Source: CAVQUE01 sp046290435
GTDB lineage: Bacteria; Actinomycetota; Acidimicrobiia; Acidimicrobiales; UBA8592
Length of the DNA: 64,000 nt
Assembly: GCA_046290435.1 (NCBI GenBank)
Contig: JBKAGO010000036.1
Location: 112,425-176,424, forward strand
Direction: 5' to 3'
Below, piece by piece: positions 34,847-44,402 of the stretch. Within the stretch, counting starts at the first letter, position 1. The number at the start of each line of letters is the position of its first letter. The translations under genes were made by a program, and so were the position numbers. The notes under the pieces were generated by a model, which was not told where the DNA came from, made no database searches, and was given only the letters and a program-made list of their open reading frames with translations.

Positions 34847-36118
34847 GTGACCGAACCCACCATCAGGGTGCGCGGGGCGGCGTTCAAGGCCTTCGACACC
34901 CCGGCCTTCACCCGGTTCTACATCGGCACCCTGGTGTCGCAGCTGGGCTTCTGGTCCTCGCACATCTCCTATCAGGACCTGATGAGCGACCTCACCAGCG
35001 ACGAGCTGTGGGTGTCGATGCTGTTCGTGTTCGCGTTCGGGCCGGTGCTGTTCGTCGGCCCCATCGGCGGGATCCTCGTCGATCGCCTGGACCGCAAACG
35101 GGTCCTCCTCGCCGGCTACGCCGCGATGATGGTCACCGCCGCTGTGCAGGTCGCCATCGTGGCCACCGACAACGAGACCCCGGTGCTCCTTCTGGTGACC
35201 TCGCTGGGCGTCGGGACGACCATGGCCATCATGGGCCCGGCGATGCAGGCCGCAACCGCCAACGTCGTCCCGGCCCATCAACTGGCCAGCGCCATCTCGT
35301 TGCAGTCACTCGGCGCGAACCTGAGCCGCATCGTCGGCCCAGCGCTGGTCGCGCCGATCATCGCAGCCGGACTGTTCGAGGTGTCGTGGGGGGCGTACTT
35401 CGTCGCATCTGGCATCGCACTGATGCTGATGTCGGGCGTCGACCTGTCCAGCCAGGAGCGCGACCGGTCGAAGGTGGGATTCCGCGAGCAGCTCGTGTCC
35501 GGCGTCCGCCACGCCCGCGAGCGCCAGCCCGCGCTCGCTGCACTGTCGCTGGTGGCGGTGGTGACGATCTTCGGGGTGTCGCACATCTCGTTGCTGCCTG
35601 CGTTCACCGCCGATTCGTTGGACCACGACAAGGGCGACTTCGTCTGGCTGGGTGTGGCCACCGGTGCCGGCGCGCTGCTGGGGGCGCTGGCCGCAGGCAC
35701 CTTGGCCGCCGATGCGACGCTGCGACGTGGCGCTGGGTTGGCGGTGCCGTATTGCGCACTGCTGCTGGTCTTCTCTCGTCTCTCGTCGTTCGAGATCGCG
35801 CTGGCCATCCAGGTGGTGGCGGGCTTCTTCTACATCGCGTCGTTCACCACGTTGCAGGTCCTGATCCAACAGCTCGTCGACGACCGCCTCCGGGGGCGGG
35901 TGATGTCCCTGTTCCAGATCGCGTGGGGTGGCTGCGTGCCCATCGGCGCGCTGGTGATGGGCCTGCTGGCAGGTGCGGCCGGACTCGACCTGGGGTCGGC
36001 CGACACCATCGCGCTCACCTCGACGGTGGCGATGATCTGGGCGGCGTCGATCGCCGTTGCTGCACCCCGCTGGCGCAGCACACCGCCCGAGCCCGCTGCC
36101 GCATCTGCGGCACCCTGA
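34847..36118 (+). CDS. MFS transporter (EntS-like/DUF894 type)
   Basis: 423 residues from a GTG start, with about 12 membrane helices. N-terminal helices carry FTRFYIGTLVSQLGFWSS and the loop motif GGILVDRLDRKRVLLAGYA. It resembles exporters related to EntS. It is divergent from the binding lipoprotein gene and convergent with the sulfhydrylase gene. Substrate unknown. Confidence 0.85.
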   Translation: MTEPTIRVRGAAFKAFDTPAFTRFYIGTLVSQLGFWSSHISYQDLMSDLTSDELWVSMLFVFAFGPVLFVGPIGGILVDRLDRKRVLLAGYAAMMVTAAVQVAIVATDNETPVLLLVTSLGVGTTMAIMGPAMQAATANVVPAHQLASAISLQSLGANLSRIVGPALVAPIIAAGLFEVSWGAYFVASGIALMLMSGVDLSSQERDRSKVGFREQLVSGVRHARERQPALAALSLVAVVTIFGVSHISLLPAFTADSLDHDKGDFVWLGVATGAGALLGALAAGTLAADATLRRGAGLAVPYCALLLVFSRLSSFEIALAIQVVAGFFYIASFTTLQVLIQQLVDDRLRGRVMSLFQIAWGGCVPIGALVMGLLAGAAGLDLGSADTIALTSTVAMIWAASIAVAAPRWRSTPPEPAAASAAP

Positions 36119-36146
36119 GCGTCGTCGACAGGCCCCGGACGCGTCA

Positions 36147-36182
36147 GCGCCGCGCCGCACCTTGCGGGTGCAGCGCGGCGCG
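36147..36182. terminator. Bidirectional hairpin terminator
   Basis: GCGCCGCGCCGCACC pairs with GGGTGCAGCGCGGCGC around TTGC with one mismatch. It sits between the convergent MFS and metY genes. Confidence 0.75.
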
Positions 36183-36192
36183 AACGACCGTT

Positions 36193-37506
36193 TCAGGCCT
36201 GGGCTGCGGCGAAGCCCTTGTCGAGGTCGGCGATGATGTCGTCGATGTGCTCGAGGCCCACCGACAGGCGCACCAGACCGGCGCTGACGCCCGTGGTTGC
36301 CTGCTCCTCGGGGGTCAGCTGGCTGTGGGTGGTCGAAGCCGGGTGGATGACGAGGCTGCGCACGTCGCCGATGTTGGCCACGTGGCTGTGCAGCTCCAGG
36401 CCCTCGACGAACTTCTTGCCGGCCTCGAGGCCGCCCTTGATCTCGAACGCCGGGATGGCCCCGTAGCCGCGGCCGCCGGTGAGGTCGGTGGCACGCTGGT
36501 GCCACGGGCTCGACGCCAGGCCGGCGAAGTTGACGGACTCGACCTGGTCGTGGGCCTCGAGGTACTGGGCGACGGCCATGGCGTTGGCGCAGTGGCGTTC
36601 CATCCGCAGGCTGAGGGTCTCGAGGCCCTGGAGGAACATGAACGCGTTGAACGGCGACAGCGCCGGGCCGAGATCGCGCAGCATCTGCACGCGGGCCTTG
36701 ATGATGTAGCTGCCGGCGCCGAGGGCGGGCCAGTAGGCCAGGCCGTGGTAGCTGGGGTCGGGGTCGTTCATGTTCGCGAACTTGTCCGAGGCCCCGAAGT
36801 CGAAGCTGCCGCCGTCGACGATCAGGCCGCCGATGGAGGTGCCGTGCCCGCCGATGTACTTGGTGGCCGAGTGCACGACGATGTCGGCGCCGTGCTCGAG
36901 CGGCCGGACGAGCCACGGGGTGGCGGCGGTGTTGTCGACCATGAGCGGCACGCCGTTGGCGTGGGCGACCTCGCTGACGCCGACGATGTCGAGCCAGTTG
37001 TTCTTGGGGTTCGGGTTGACCTCGCCGTAGAACAGCTTGGTGTTGTCGCGCACTGCGGCCTGCCAGGCTCCGAGGTCGTCGGGGTCCTCGACGAAGGTGA
37101 CCTCGACGCCGAGCTTGGGCAGCGTGTAGTGGAACAGGTTGTAGGTGCCGCCATAGAGCGACGAGCCGGCGACCATGTGGTCGCCTGCCTCGAGGATGGT
37201 GAAGATGGCGAGCATCTCGGCGGCCTGACCCGATGCAACGGCCAGCGCACCCGGGATGCCGACGGCGGTGGTCGTGGCCCCTTCGAGCTCGGCGATGCGG
37301 GCCTCGAACACGCCCTGGGTGGGGTTCATGATGCGGGTGTAGATGTTGCCCATCTCGGCCAGGCCGAAGAGGTTGGCCGCATGGTCGGTGCTGTCGAAGG
37401 TGAACGACGTCGTCTGGTAGATCGGCACCGCCCGTGCGTTGGTGGCGCTGTCGGGTTGTTGCCCGGCGTGGATCTGCTTGGTCTCGAAGCCCCAGTCGGC
37501 GCTCAT
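36193..37506 (-). CDS. metY: O-acetylhomoserine aminocarboxypropyltransferase (sulfhydrylase)
   Basis: 437 residues. PLP enzyme of methionine biosynthesis that joins O-acetylhomoserine with sulfide. Marks: YQTTSFTF, YTRIMNPTQGVFEARIAELEG, the PLP lysine in VVHSATKYIGGHG (about residue 210) and HPASTTHSQL near the end. Length is typical of MetY (about 430) rather than the shorter MetB/MetC. ATG 37506 follows GAGGAG; an upstream in-frame start at 37551 is unlikely. Confidence 0.92.
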   Translation of the reverse strand: MSADWGFETKQIHAGQQPDSATNARAVPIYQTTSFTFDSTDHAANLFGLAEMGNIYTRIMNPTQGVFEARIAELEGATTTAVGIPGALAVASGQAAEMLAIFTILEAGDHMVAGSSLYGGTYNLFHYTLPKLGVEVTFVEDPDDLGAWQAAVRDNTKLFYGEVNPNPKNNWLDIVGVSEVAHANGVPLMVDNTAATPWLVRPLEHGADIVVHSATKYIGGHGTSIGGLIVDGGSFDFGASDKFANMNDPDPSYHGLAYWPALGAGSYIIKARVQMLRDLGPALSPFNAFMFLQGLETLSLRMERHCANAMAVAQYLEAHDQVESVNFAGLASSPWHQRATDLTGGRGYGAIPAFEIKGGLEAGKKFVEGLELHSHVANIGDVRSLVIHPASTTHSQLTPEEQATTGVSAGLVRLSVGLEHIDDIIADLDKGFAAAQA

Positions 37507-37710
37507 GTGCTCGCTCCTCGTCTGGCCCGCCGTGCGCGGGCGGCTGTGCATGCCTGGCGTGACCCTAGACGACGAATCCCGAGTTGAACAGTCATGATTT
37601 GCCGAGGCCAGACGTCCGCGAGACGGGCCTCGCCGGCCGACACCTCCGCTGCGCCCGACGGGAACGAAACTCCGGGTGCGCTACGCGCCGCGGTCGCTAC
37701 CCTCGCCGGA

Positions 37711-38672
<962 letters not shown>

Positions 38673-38676
<4 letters not shown>

Positions 38677-39518
38677 CCGCCGTGTCGCCCGATGCCGGCG
38701 CCTCGCAGGCCGGCGCCTCCCCTGTGGAGCGGCCGCCGGTGCCCACCGGCCCGAAGTGGATGTTCATCGACGCCTGGACCGAGGCCCGTCGTCACCTGCG
38801 GATCATCCCCCGCAACCCGGAGCTGCTGATCTTCGCGTCGGTGCAGCCCATCATGTTCGTGCTGTTGTTCGTGTACGTCTTCGGCGGCGCCATCGAGGTC
38901 GACGGATTCGACTCCTACAACCAGTTCCTGCTGCCGGGCATCTTCGCCCAGACGGTCACCTTCGGATCGGCGAGCACCGGCGTCGGTCTGGCCGACGACC
39001 TGAAGAAGGGCCTGGTGGACCGGTTGCGGTCACTGCCGATGGCCCAGAGTGCGGTGATCGTCGGGCGCACCATCGCCGACCTGGTGAAGAACTGCTTCAC
39101 GTTCGCGATCATGCTGGCCATCGCCTTTGCGGTGGGCTTCCGCTTCGAAGGCGGCCTGGCAGCGGCGGTCCTGGCGACGTTCCTGCTGTTGTTGTTCAGC
39201 TACGCGCTCAGCTGGGTGCAGGCGATGATCGGCATGTCGGTCGGCTCGGTCGAGGCGGCCAACTCGGCGGGCTTCATCTGGATGTTCCCGATGACGTTCG
39301 TGTCGAGCGCCTTCGTCGACCCGGCGACGATGCCGGACTGGCTGCAGCCGATCGCCGAGAACAACCCGTTCACCATCATCACCAACGCCAGCCGCGCCCT
39401 CTACAACGGCCTGCCCGCGCAGAGCCTGGCGCTGCAGTCGTTGGCCTGGTCGACGGGCATCATCGTGGTGTTCGCCACCCTGAGCATCCGCAAGTTCCGC
39501 GCCACCAGCTCCCGCTGA
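38673..39518 (+). CDS. ABC-2 type permease (DrrB-like)
   Basis: 281 residues, six membrane helices after a 25-residue Ala/Pro-rich head. Family marks include NPELLIFASVQPIMFVLLF, FGSASTGVGLADDLKKGLVD and RLRSLPMAQSAVIVGRTIAD. Start ATG 38673 overlaps the stop of the ATP-binding gene by four bases, so they are translationally coupled and form one exporter. Confidence 0.92.
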
Positions 39519-39605
39519 CCTGGCGGCGCTGCCGGGCGCTGACCGCCGTGTGTCGGCCGCCTCGCGGGTCCGTACCGGACGGCTCGACGGGCCGACGACG
39601 TCGGT

Positions 39606-40337
39606 TCATCCAAGGAGAGCGAGGTCCCGCCGGACGTAGCGAAGATGCGCCCATTCCTCCTCCAGGATCACGCGCACGCAATCACCGACGGTGGGATGCC
39701 AGTCCCCGTCGCCCCACGGGTTGTCGCGCTCCTCGGCGAGCAGTTCCGGCGTGGCCGTCGACAAGAAGTCGGTCACCAGCTGCTGACGCTCGGCCCGCAC
39801 CACGAGGATCTCGTCGAACGCCGGCGCGTCCGAGCGAAAGATCGACATGTCGAAACCCATCTCGGCGGCGCCCGTGAAGATCAGGCCGATCTCGTGGAAC
39901 GGATGCTCCATCCCCATGATCCCGCCGAGGAGCCACGCGTCGGTCGCCAGCACGAGGTGGCGCAGGGTCTGGGACAGCGACCACTCGTCCTCGACGTGGG
40001 CGTCCACCAGTTCCGAGGGAGTGGTCGTGACGGTCTCGTGCCACGCCGCCTGCGCCGCGACCCAACCCTCCCGGAGTCCCTCGGGCGTCTCCGCCTTCTG
40101 GAACTCGCGGCCGGGGAACTGTCGGTCGAGCTCGGCGTCGACGAGCGGCACCACGTCGATGCCGTTGACGACGAGGCTGCCGAAGAACAGGTCGTGGCTG
40201 TCGATGTCGAGACCGTCCACGTCCACGCTGCGCATCGTCACGCCGCTGACGTCGCAGGATCGCAAGGTGGCGCCCCTGAAGCTCGTCCCGACGAGGGCCG
40301 CCCCAGCGAAGTCGTCGCCTCCGGAAGAGTTGGTCAT
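39606..40337 (-). CDS. Pentapeptide-repeat plus DinB-domain protein
   Basis: 243 residues. Residues 8-48 are pentapeptide repeats (FAGAALVGTSFRGATLRSCD). A four-helix DinB-like domain follows, with VEDEWSLSQTLRHLVLATDAW and EEEWAHLRYVRRDLALL supplying conserved His residues of the metal site. DinB/YfiT enzymes are thiol-dependent transferases or metal hydrolases. Start ATG 40337, weak ribosome site. A family A repeat lies upstream. Confidence 0.85.
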   Translation of the reverse strand: MTNSSGGDDFAGAALVGTSFRGATLRSCDVSGVTMRSVDVDGLDIDSHDLFFGSLVVNGIDVVPLVDAELDRQFPGREFQKAETPEGLREGWVAAQAAWHETVTTTPSELVDAHVEDEWSLSQTLRHLVLATDAWLLGGIMGMEHPFHEIGLIFTGAAEMGFDMSIFRSDAPAFDEILVVRAERQQLVTDFLSTATPELLAEERDNPWGDGDWHPTVGDCVRVILEEEWAHLRYVRRDLALLG

Positions 40338-40382
40338 TCCCGCATTCTGCACGCGGACCGTGACAGCCGACAGCCCTCCAGC

Positions 40383-40647
40383 ACACCGGAGACGAGCCGG
40401 CCCAGCAGAACCGCGCCCACACGGCCACAGCGCCCGGGCGGCAACCGTCGGCGCGCCGCGCCGCACCCGAGACGGCCGACGCACCCCGGCGGGTCACTTG
40501 GGCACCCCCTCAGCCGTCTCGGACCGACGCCGCTGCTGCGCAGCCCGCCGACACACGGCCGGCGACGTGCATCCGGAACCGAGCGTGAGACGACCGAACG
40601 AGGGGGATCCCGGCGCGAGCCCGCCCGAGACGAGCCGGCCCAGAAAA
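40383..40647 (-). repeat. Dispersed intergenic repeat family A, copy 2
   Basis: Read on the minus strand from just after the ilvC stop: GGGCCGGCTCGTCTC, then GCGCCGGGATCC, ACGTCGCCGGC, GGCGGGCTGCGCAGCAGCGG, the conserved stem CCGAGACGGC/GCCGTCTCGG enclosing CCCAAGTGACCC, and GACGGTTGCCGCCCGG, ending with another GGGCCGGCTCGTCTCCGG. Same block order as 17030-17395 but without the tandem duplication. It fills the 310-base gap between ilvC and the DinB gene; no coding sequence is supported there. Confidence 0.85.
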
Positions 40648-41679
40648 TCAGCCCTGGCCGCCGCTGGTGTCCTTGACGCTGGCCTTGCCGGCGGAGATCC
40701 ACGGCATCATGGCGCGCAGTTCCTTGCCGACCTTCTCGATGGGCATGTCGTGGCCGGCGGCCTCGAGCTCGTGGAACCGCTTGCGGCCACCACGGGACTC
40801 CGCCACCCATTCCTCGGCGAACTTGCCGCTCTGGATCTCTTCGAGGATGGTCTGCATCGTCTCGCGCACGTGGTCGTCGATGACGCGCGGGCCGCGGGTG
40901 AGGTCGCCATACTCGGCGGTGTCGGACACCGAGTAGCGCATACCGGCGATGCCCTCTTCGTACATGAGGTCGACGATGAGCTTGAGCTCGTGGAGGCACT
41001 CGAAGTACGCGATCTCGGGCTGGTAACCGGCGGCGACGAGGATGTCGAAACCCGACCGGACGAGCTCGGTGGTACCGCCGCACAGCACCACCTGCTCGCC
41101 GAACAGGTCGGTCTCGCACTCTTCGGTGAAGGTGGTCTCGATGACCCCGGCGCGGGCGCCGCCGATGGCGTCGGCATAGGCGAGGGCGAGGCCCTTGGCG
41201 TTGCCGGTGGCGTCGTTCTCGACGGCGATGAGGCACGGCACTCCGCCGCCTTCGACGTAGGTGCGGCGCACGAGGTGGCCGGGGCCCTTGGGGGCGATCA
41301 TTGCGACGTCGACGTCGTCGGGCGGGGTGATGAGATCGAAGCGGATGTTGAAGCCGTGGCTGAACAGCACGGCATCGCCGGCGTTCAGGTGCGGGGCGAT
41401 GTGCTCGTCGTAGATCGCGGCCTGCTCGGTGTCGGGCAGCAGGATCATGATGGCGTCGGCCCAGGCGGTGGCGTCGGCGATCGAGTGAACGGTGAGGCCC
41501 GCCTCCTGTGCCTTGGCGACCGAGGCGGAACCCTCACGCAGGCCGACGACGACGTCGATGCCCGATTCCTTGAGGTTGAGGGCGTGGGCGTGGCCCTGGG
41601 ATCCGTAGCCGAGCACCGCGACCTTGCGGTCGGCGATCAGGGATCGGTCGGCGTCGGCTTCGTAGTAGATGTTGGCCAC
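40648..41679 (-). CDS. ilvC: Ketol-acid reductoisomerase
   Basis: 343 residues, class I length. Converts acetolactate or acetohydroxybutyrate to the dihydroxy acid with NADPH and Mg2+ (valine, leucine and isoleucine synthesis). N-terminal Rossmann motif KVAVLGYGSQGHAHALNLK, APKGPGHLVRRTYVEGGGVP, and metal ligands in ETDLFGEQ and ECLHELKLIVDLMYEEG. GTG start at 41679. Third gene of the ilvBNC set, 123 bases after ilvN, with a hairpin in the gap. Confidence 0.97.
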   Translation of the reverse strand: MANIYYEADADRSLIADRKVAVLGYGSQGHAHALNLKESGIDVVVGLREGSASVAKAQEAGLTVHSIADATAWADAIMILLPDTEQAAIYDEHIAPHLNAGDAVLFSHGFNIRFDLITPPDDVDVAMIAPKGPGHLVRRTYVEGGGVPCLIAVENDATGNAKGLALAYADAIGGARAGVIETTFTEECETDLFGEQVVLCGGTTELVRSGFDILVAAGYQPEIAYFECLHELKLIVDLMYEEGIAGMRYSVSDTAEYGDLTRGPRVIDDHVRETMQTILEEIQSGKFAEEWVAESRGGRKRFHELEAAGHDMPIEKVGKELRAMMPWISAGKASVKDTSGGQG

Positions 41680-41770
41680 GGGAATCGCTTTCTGTCTTCG
41701 TCGGGATGACTTGGTTCGGGGAAGTGCAAGGGCAGTGCAGCGGCAGCGCTGCGCAGATCATGGCGTTCGG

Positions 41771-41796
41771 GCGCGCCCGAGGCTAGCCGGGCGCGC
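41771..41796 (-). terminator. Hairpin between ilvN and ilvC
   Basis: GCGCGCCCG (41771-41779) and CGGGCGCGC (41788-41796) pair perfectly across an 8-base loop. No T run follows, so it may be a partial terminator or a message-processing or stability hairpin inside the operon. Confidence 0.5.
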
Positions 41797-41802
41797 GGGC
41801 CG

Positions 41803-42309
41803 TCATTCCTTCGGCAGGCTCGCGAGGGCGACCTTGCCGGTGCGTTGGAACTCCTCGATGCCGAACGGTCGCAGCAGCGCCTCGAAGTCGTCGAGGCGGT
41901 TGGGCGAGCCCGACAGCGACACCATCATCGAGTCGAGGCCGACGTTGAGCACCCGGGCCTCGAAGATGCGCACGAGGTCCATGATCTGACCGCGCTGGTC
42001 GGCGGCGACGCCGACGGTGACGAGCATCAGCTCGCGCTCGACGGAGTCGCGCGGGTCGAGCTCGCGGATCTCGACGACGTTGATGAGCTTGTCGAGCTGC
42101 TTGACGATCTGTTCGAGCGGCGCGGACTCGACGTCGACGACGATGGTGATGCGGCTGAAGCGCTCGTTGTCCGTGGGAGCGACGGCGAGGGAGTCGATGT
42201 TGTAGCCGCGGCGTGCGAACAGCCCCGCCACCCGGGCGAGCACGCCCGGCTTGTTCTCGACCCGCACGACGAGCGTGTGGTAGCGGGTGTCGTACCCCTT
42301 GGCGCTCAT
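41803..42309 (-). CDS. ilvN: Acetolactate synthase small (regulatory) subunit
   Basis: 168 residues. ACT domain at the N-terminus (HTLVVRVENKPGVLARVAGL, RRGYNIDSLAVAPT), followed by the ALS small-subunit C-terminal domain (ELMLVTVGVA, VLNVGLDSMMVSLSG). Binds valine and controls IlvB activity. ATG 42309 is preceded by AGGGG. It lies 103 bases after ilvB, and a family B palindrome occupies the gap. Confidence 0.96.
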   Translation of the reverse strand: MSAKGYDTRYHTLVVRVENKPGVLARVAGLFARRGYNIDSLAVAPTDNERFSRITIVVDVESAPLEQIVKQLDKLINVVEIRELDPRDSVERELMLVTVGVAADQRGQIMDLVRIFEARVLNVGLDSMMVSLSGSPNRLDDFEALLRPFGIEEFQRTGKVALASLPKE

Positions 42310-42338
42310 TGCTGCCCCTTCCGTGTGCATTCCTTGCC

Positions 42339-42385
42339 AAATCTGGGACTCTGCGCGCATCTCCTGCGCGCCAAGTTCCAGATTT
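42339..42385. repeat. Palindromic repeat family B, copy 1
   Basis: Arms 42339-42359 (AAATCTGGGACTCTGCGCGC...) and 42365-42385 pair at 18 of 21 positions with a 5-base loop. It lies in the ilvB-ilvN gap. A perfect copy is at 51561. Confidence 0.8.
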
Positions 42386-42412
42386 CGGCGGGCGCCGACG
42401 TGCCCACGCGGC

Positions 42413-44152
42413 TCATCGTTCCCGTCCCTGCTGGCTGGGGTCGACGATGACCTCGCTGTTGGTCGCGCCCGACGGCACCATCGGATACACCTTCTCGCTG
42501 GGTTCGGTGCGGAAGTCGATGACCACGGGGCGGTCGTCGACCTCGTTGGCCTTCTCGATGGCCGGGAGCACCTCGTCGGGGTCCTCGACCCGGATGCCGA
42601 CACAACCCATCGACTCGGCCAGCATCTTGTAGTCGGGCAGATCCGACCCGAGCAGGACCTCGGAGTAGCGCTCCTCGTAGAACAGTTCCTGCCACTGGCG
42701 CACCATGCCCAGGTAGGCGTTGTTGAGGATCGCGATCTTGACCGGGATGTTCTCGACCCGGGCGGTGACGAGTTCCTGGTTGGTCATCTGGAAGCAGCCG
42801 TCGCCGTCGACGGCCCACACGGTGCGGTCGGGCATGCCGACCTTGGCGCCGATGGCGGCGGGCACGGCGAAGCCCATGGTGCCGAGGCCGCCGGAGTTGA
42901 TCCAGGTGTAGGGGTGGTTGAAGTGCCAGTGCTGGCTGGCCCACATCTGATGCTGGCCGACGCCCGACGCGAGGATGGTGTCGTCGGGGGTGTTGTCGCG
43001 CAGCGTCTCGAGCACGAACTGGGGCTTGAGGCGCTCGCCGGGGGCCTGCTCGCCGTAGGTGAGCGGGAACCGCTCCTGCCAACCGCTGATGCGGCTGCGC
43101 CAGGCGCCACGGTCGGGCTGGACGGCGCTGCCACCCAGTTCCTGCACCGCCTTGATGAGCGCCTCGATGGTGAGCCGGACATCGCCACAGATGGCGACGT
43201 CGGGCCGGCGGACCTTGCCGAGCTCGGCCGGGTCGATGTCGGCGTGGATGATCTTCGCGTCGGGGGCGAACCCGGCGACCTTGCCGGTGACCCGGTCGTC
43301 GAAGCGGGCGCCGAGGGTGATGAGCAGGTCGGACTCCTGCAGCGCCGTGATGGCGGTGTAGTTGCCGTGCATGCCCGGCATGCCCAGGCACAGCGGGTGG
43401 TCGTCAGGGAAGCCGCCACGGTTCATCAGCGTGGTGACGACGTGGATGTCGAGCAGTTCGGCGAGCTCACGCAGCGCCTCGGCGGCGCGGGCCTTCAAGA
43501 TGCCGCCGCCGGTGTAGAGCACGGGACGTTCCGACGCGAGGATCAGTTCGGCTGCGGCGCGCACCGCGGCCAGTTCGGGCTCGACCTGGGGGTGGTAGCC
43601 GGGCAGGTCGTGGCCGCTGGGGGTGTAGGCCTCGAACAGCGAACGCGGGTTGGTGGGATCGACGATGTCCTTCGGGAGATCGACCAGCACCGGGCCGGGC
43701 CGGCCGGTGGTGGCGATGTGGAAGGCGTCGTGGATGACCTGGGGGATGTCGGCGGCCTCGGTGACCAGGAAGTTGTGCTTCGTGACCGCCATGGTGATGC
43801 CGGTCGTGTCGCACTCCTGGAACGCGTCGGTGCCGATGGCCGCCGTGGACACCTGACCGGTGATGACCACCAGGGGCACCGAGTCGAGCATCGCGTCGGC
43901 GAGGGGCGTGACGATGTTGGTGGCCGCGGGCCCGCTGGTCACCATGGCAACGCCGGGGCGGCCCGTGGCGTGGGCGTAGCCCTCGGCCATGTGGCCGGCG
44001 CCTTGTTCGTGACGCACGAGGATGTGCCGGATCGAGGACTCGAGGAGCGGGTCGTACACCGGCAGGATCGCCCCGCCGGGCAGGCCGAAGATGACGTCGA
44101 CGCCTTCGGCCTCGAGACTGTCCATCAGGGCTTTTCCACCGTTGGTCTGCAT
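42413..44152 (-). CDS. ilvB: Acetolactate synthase large (catalytic) subunit
   Basis: 579 residues. TPP- and FAD-dependent enzyme at the start of branched-chain amino acid synthesis. Marks: EGVDVIFGLPGGAILPVYD, the catalytic Glu in LVRHEQGAGHMAEGYA, LGARFDDRVTGK, GLGTMGFAVPAAIGAK, and the TPP motif DGDGCFQMTNQE continuing to AILNNAYLG. I start at ATG 44152, which has AGGTG 8 bases upstream; GTG 44161 is an alternative. Preceded by an attenuator and leader peptide. Confidence 0.97.
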   Translation of the reverse strand: MQTNGGKALMDSLEAEGVDVIFGLPGGAILPVYDPLLESSIRHILVRHEQGAGHMAEGYAHATGRPGVAMVTSGPAATNIVTPLADAMLDSVPLVVITGQVSTAAIGTDAFQECDTTGITMAVTKHNFLVTEAADIPQVIHDAFHIATTGRPGPVLVDLPKDIVDPTNPRSLFEAYTPSGHDLPGYHPQVEPELAAVRAAAELILASERPVLYTGGGILKARAAEALRELAELLDIHVVTTLMNRGGFPDDHPLCLGMPGMHGNYTAITALQESDLLITLGARFDDRVTGKVAGFAPDAKIIHADIDPAELGKVRRPDVAICGDVRLTIEALIKAVQELGGSAVQPDRGAWRSRISGWQERFPLTYGEQAPGERLKPQFVLETLRDNTPDDTILASGVGQHQMWASQHWHFNHPYTWINSGGLGTMGFAVPAAIGAKVGMPDRTVWAVDGDGCFQMTNQELVTARVENIPVKIAILNNAYLGMVRQWQELFYEERYSEVLLGSDLPDYKMLAESMGCVGIRVEDPDEVLPAIEKANEVDDRPVVIDFRTEPSEKVYPMVPSGATNSEVIVDPSQQGRER

Positions 44153-44223
44153 GGTCTTCACCTGGGTTGAATGGCTGGGTGGCTGGGGTAGGGAGAACGG
44201 GCGCCGGGCCGGGCGAGAGGGCC

Positions 44224-44257
44224 CGAAAACCGAAACGACCTCCCGTTGAGGGAGGTC
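44224..44257 (-). terminator. ilvB attenuator terminator
   Basis: GACCTCCC (44257-44250 on the minus strand) pairs with GGGAGGTC (44244-44237) with a 5-base loop and is followed by GTTTCGGTTTTC. Together with the leader peptide just upstream it forms a transcription attenuator. A smaller hairpin, CCACGATCCGTGG, near 44270-44282 may be the pause or competing structure. Confidence 0.8.
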
Positions 44258-44287
44258 AGCGCGCGCACCACGGATCGTGGTCGGGCG

Positions 44288-44323
44288 CTAGGTCGATACG
44301 AGCAGAATGGCCGGGACACGCAT
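44288..44323 (-). CDS. ilv operon leader peptide
   Basis: Eleven codons, MRVPAILLVST, then TAG. Ile-Leu-Leu-Val and a further Val make ribosome progress depend on charged branched-chain tRNAs, the usual design of ilv attenuators. The ATG at 44323 lies about 9 bases past the -10, with no ribosome site, so it is probably translated from a leaderless or nearly leaderless message. A terminator hairpin follows 30 bases after its stop. Confidence 0.82.
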   Translation of the reverse strand: MRVPAILLVST

Positions 44324-44332
44324 ACGTGCACC

Positions 44333-44362
44333 AGTATGCCCCGACGGAGCCGAAATCGACAA
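44333..44362 (-). promoter_or_regulatory. Promoter of the ilvBNC operon
   Basis: Minus strand: TTGTCG (44362-44357), 18-base spacer, CATACT (44338-44333). The predicted start of transcription falls within a few bases of the leader ATG. The divergent MFS gene begins at 44403. Confidence 0.62.
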
Positions 44363-44402
44363 GACGGACGCCCCGGCCACCAGCCGCCCGAGAAGGCACC
44401 CG

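Noticed and set aside
44307..44402. N-terminal extension of the MFS gene from ATG 44307
   Set aside because: It overlaps the ilv leader peptide and promoter and adds hydrophilic residues with no family match; TTG 44403 has a ribosome site.
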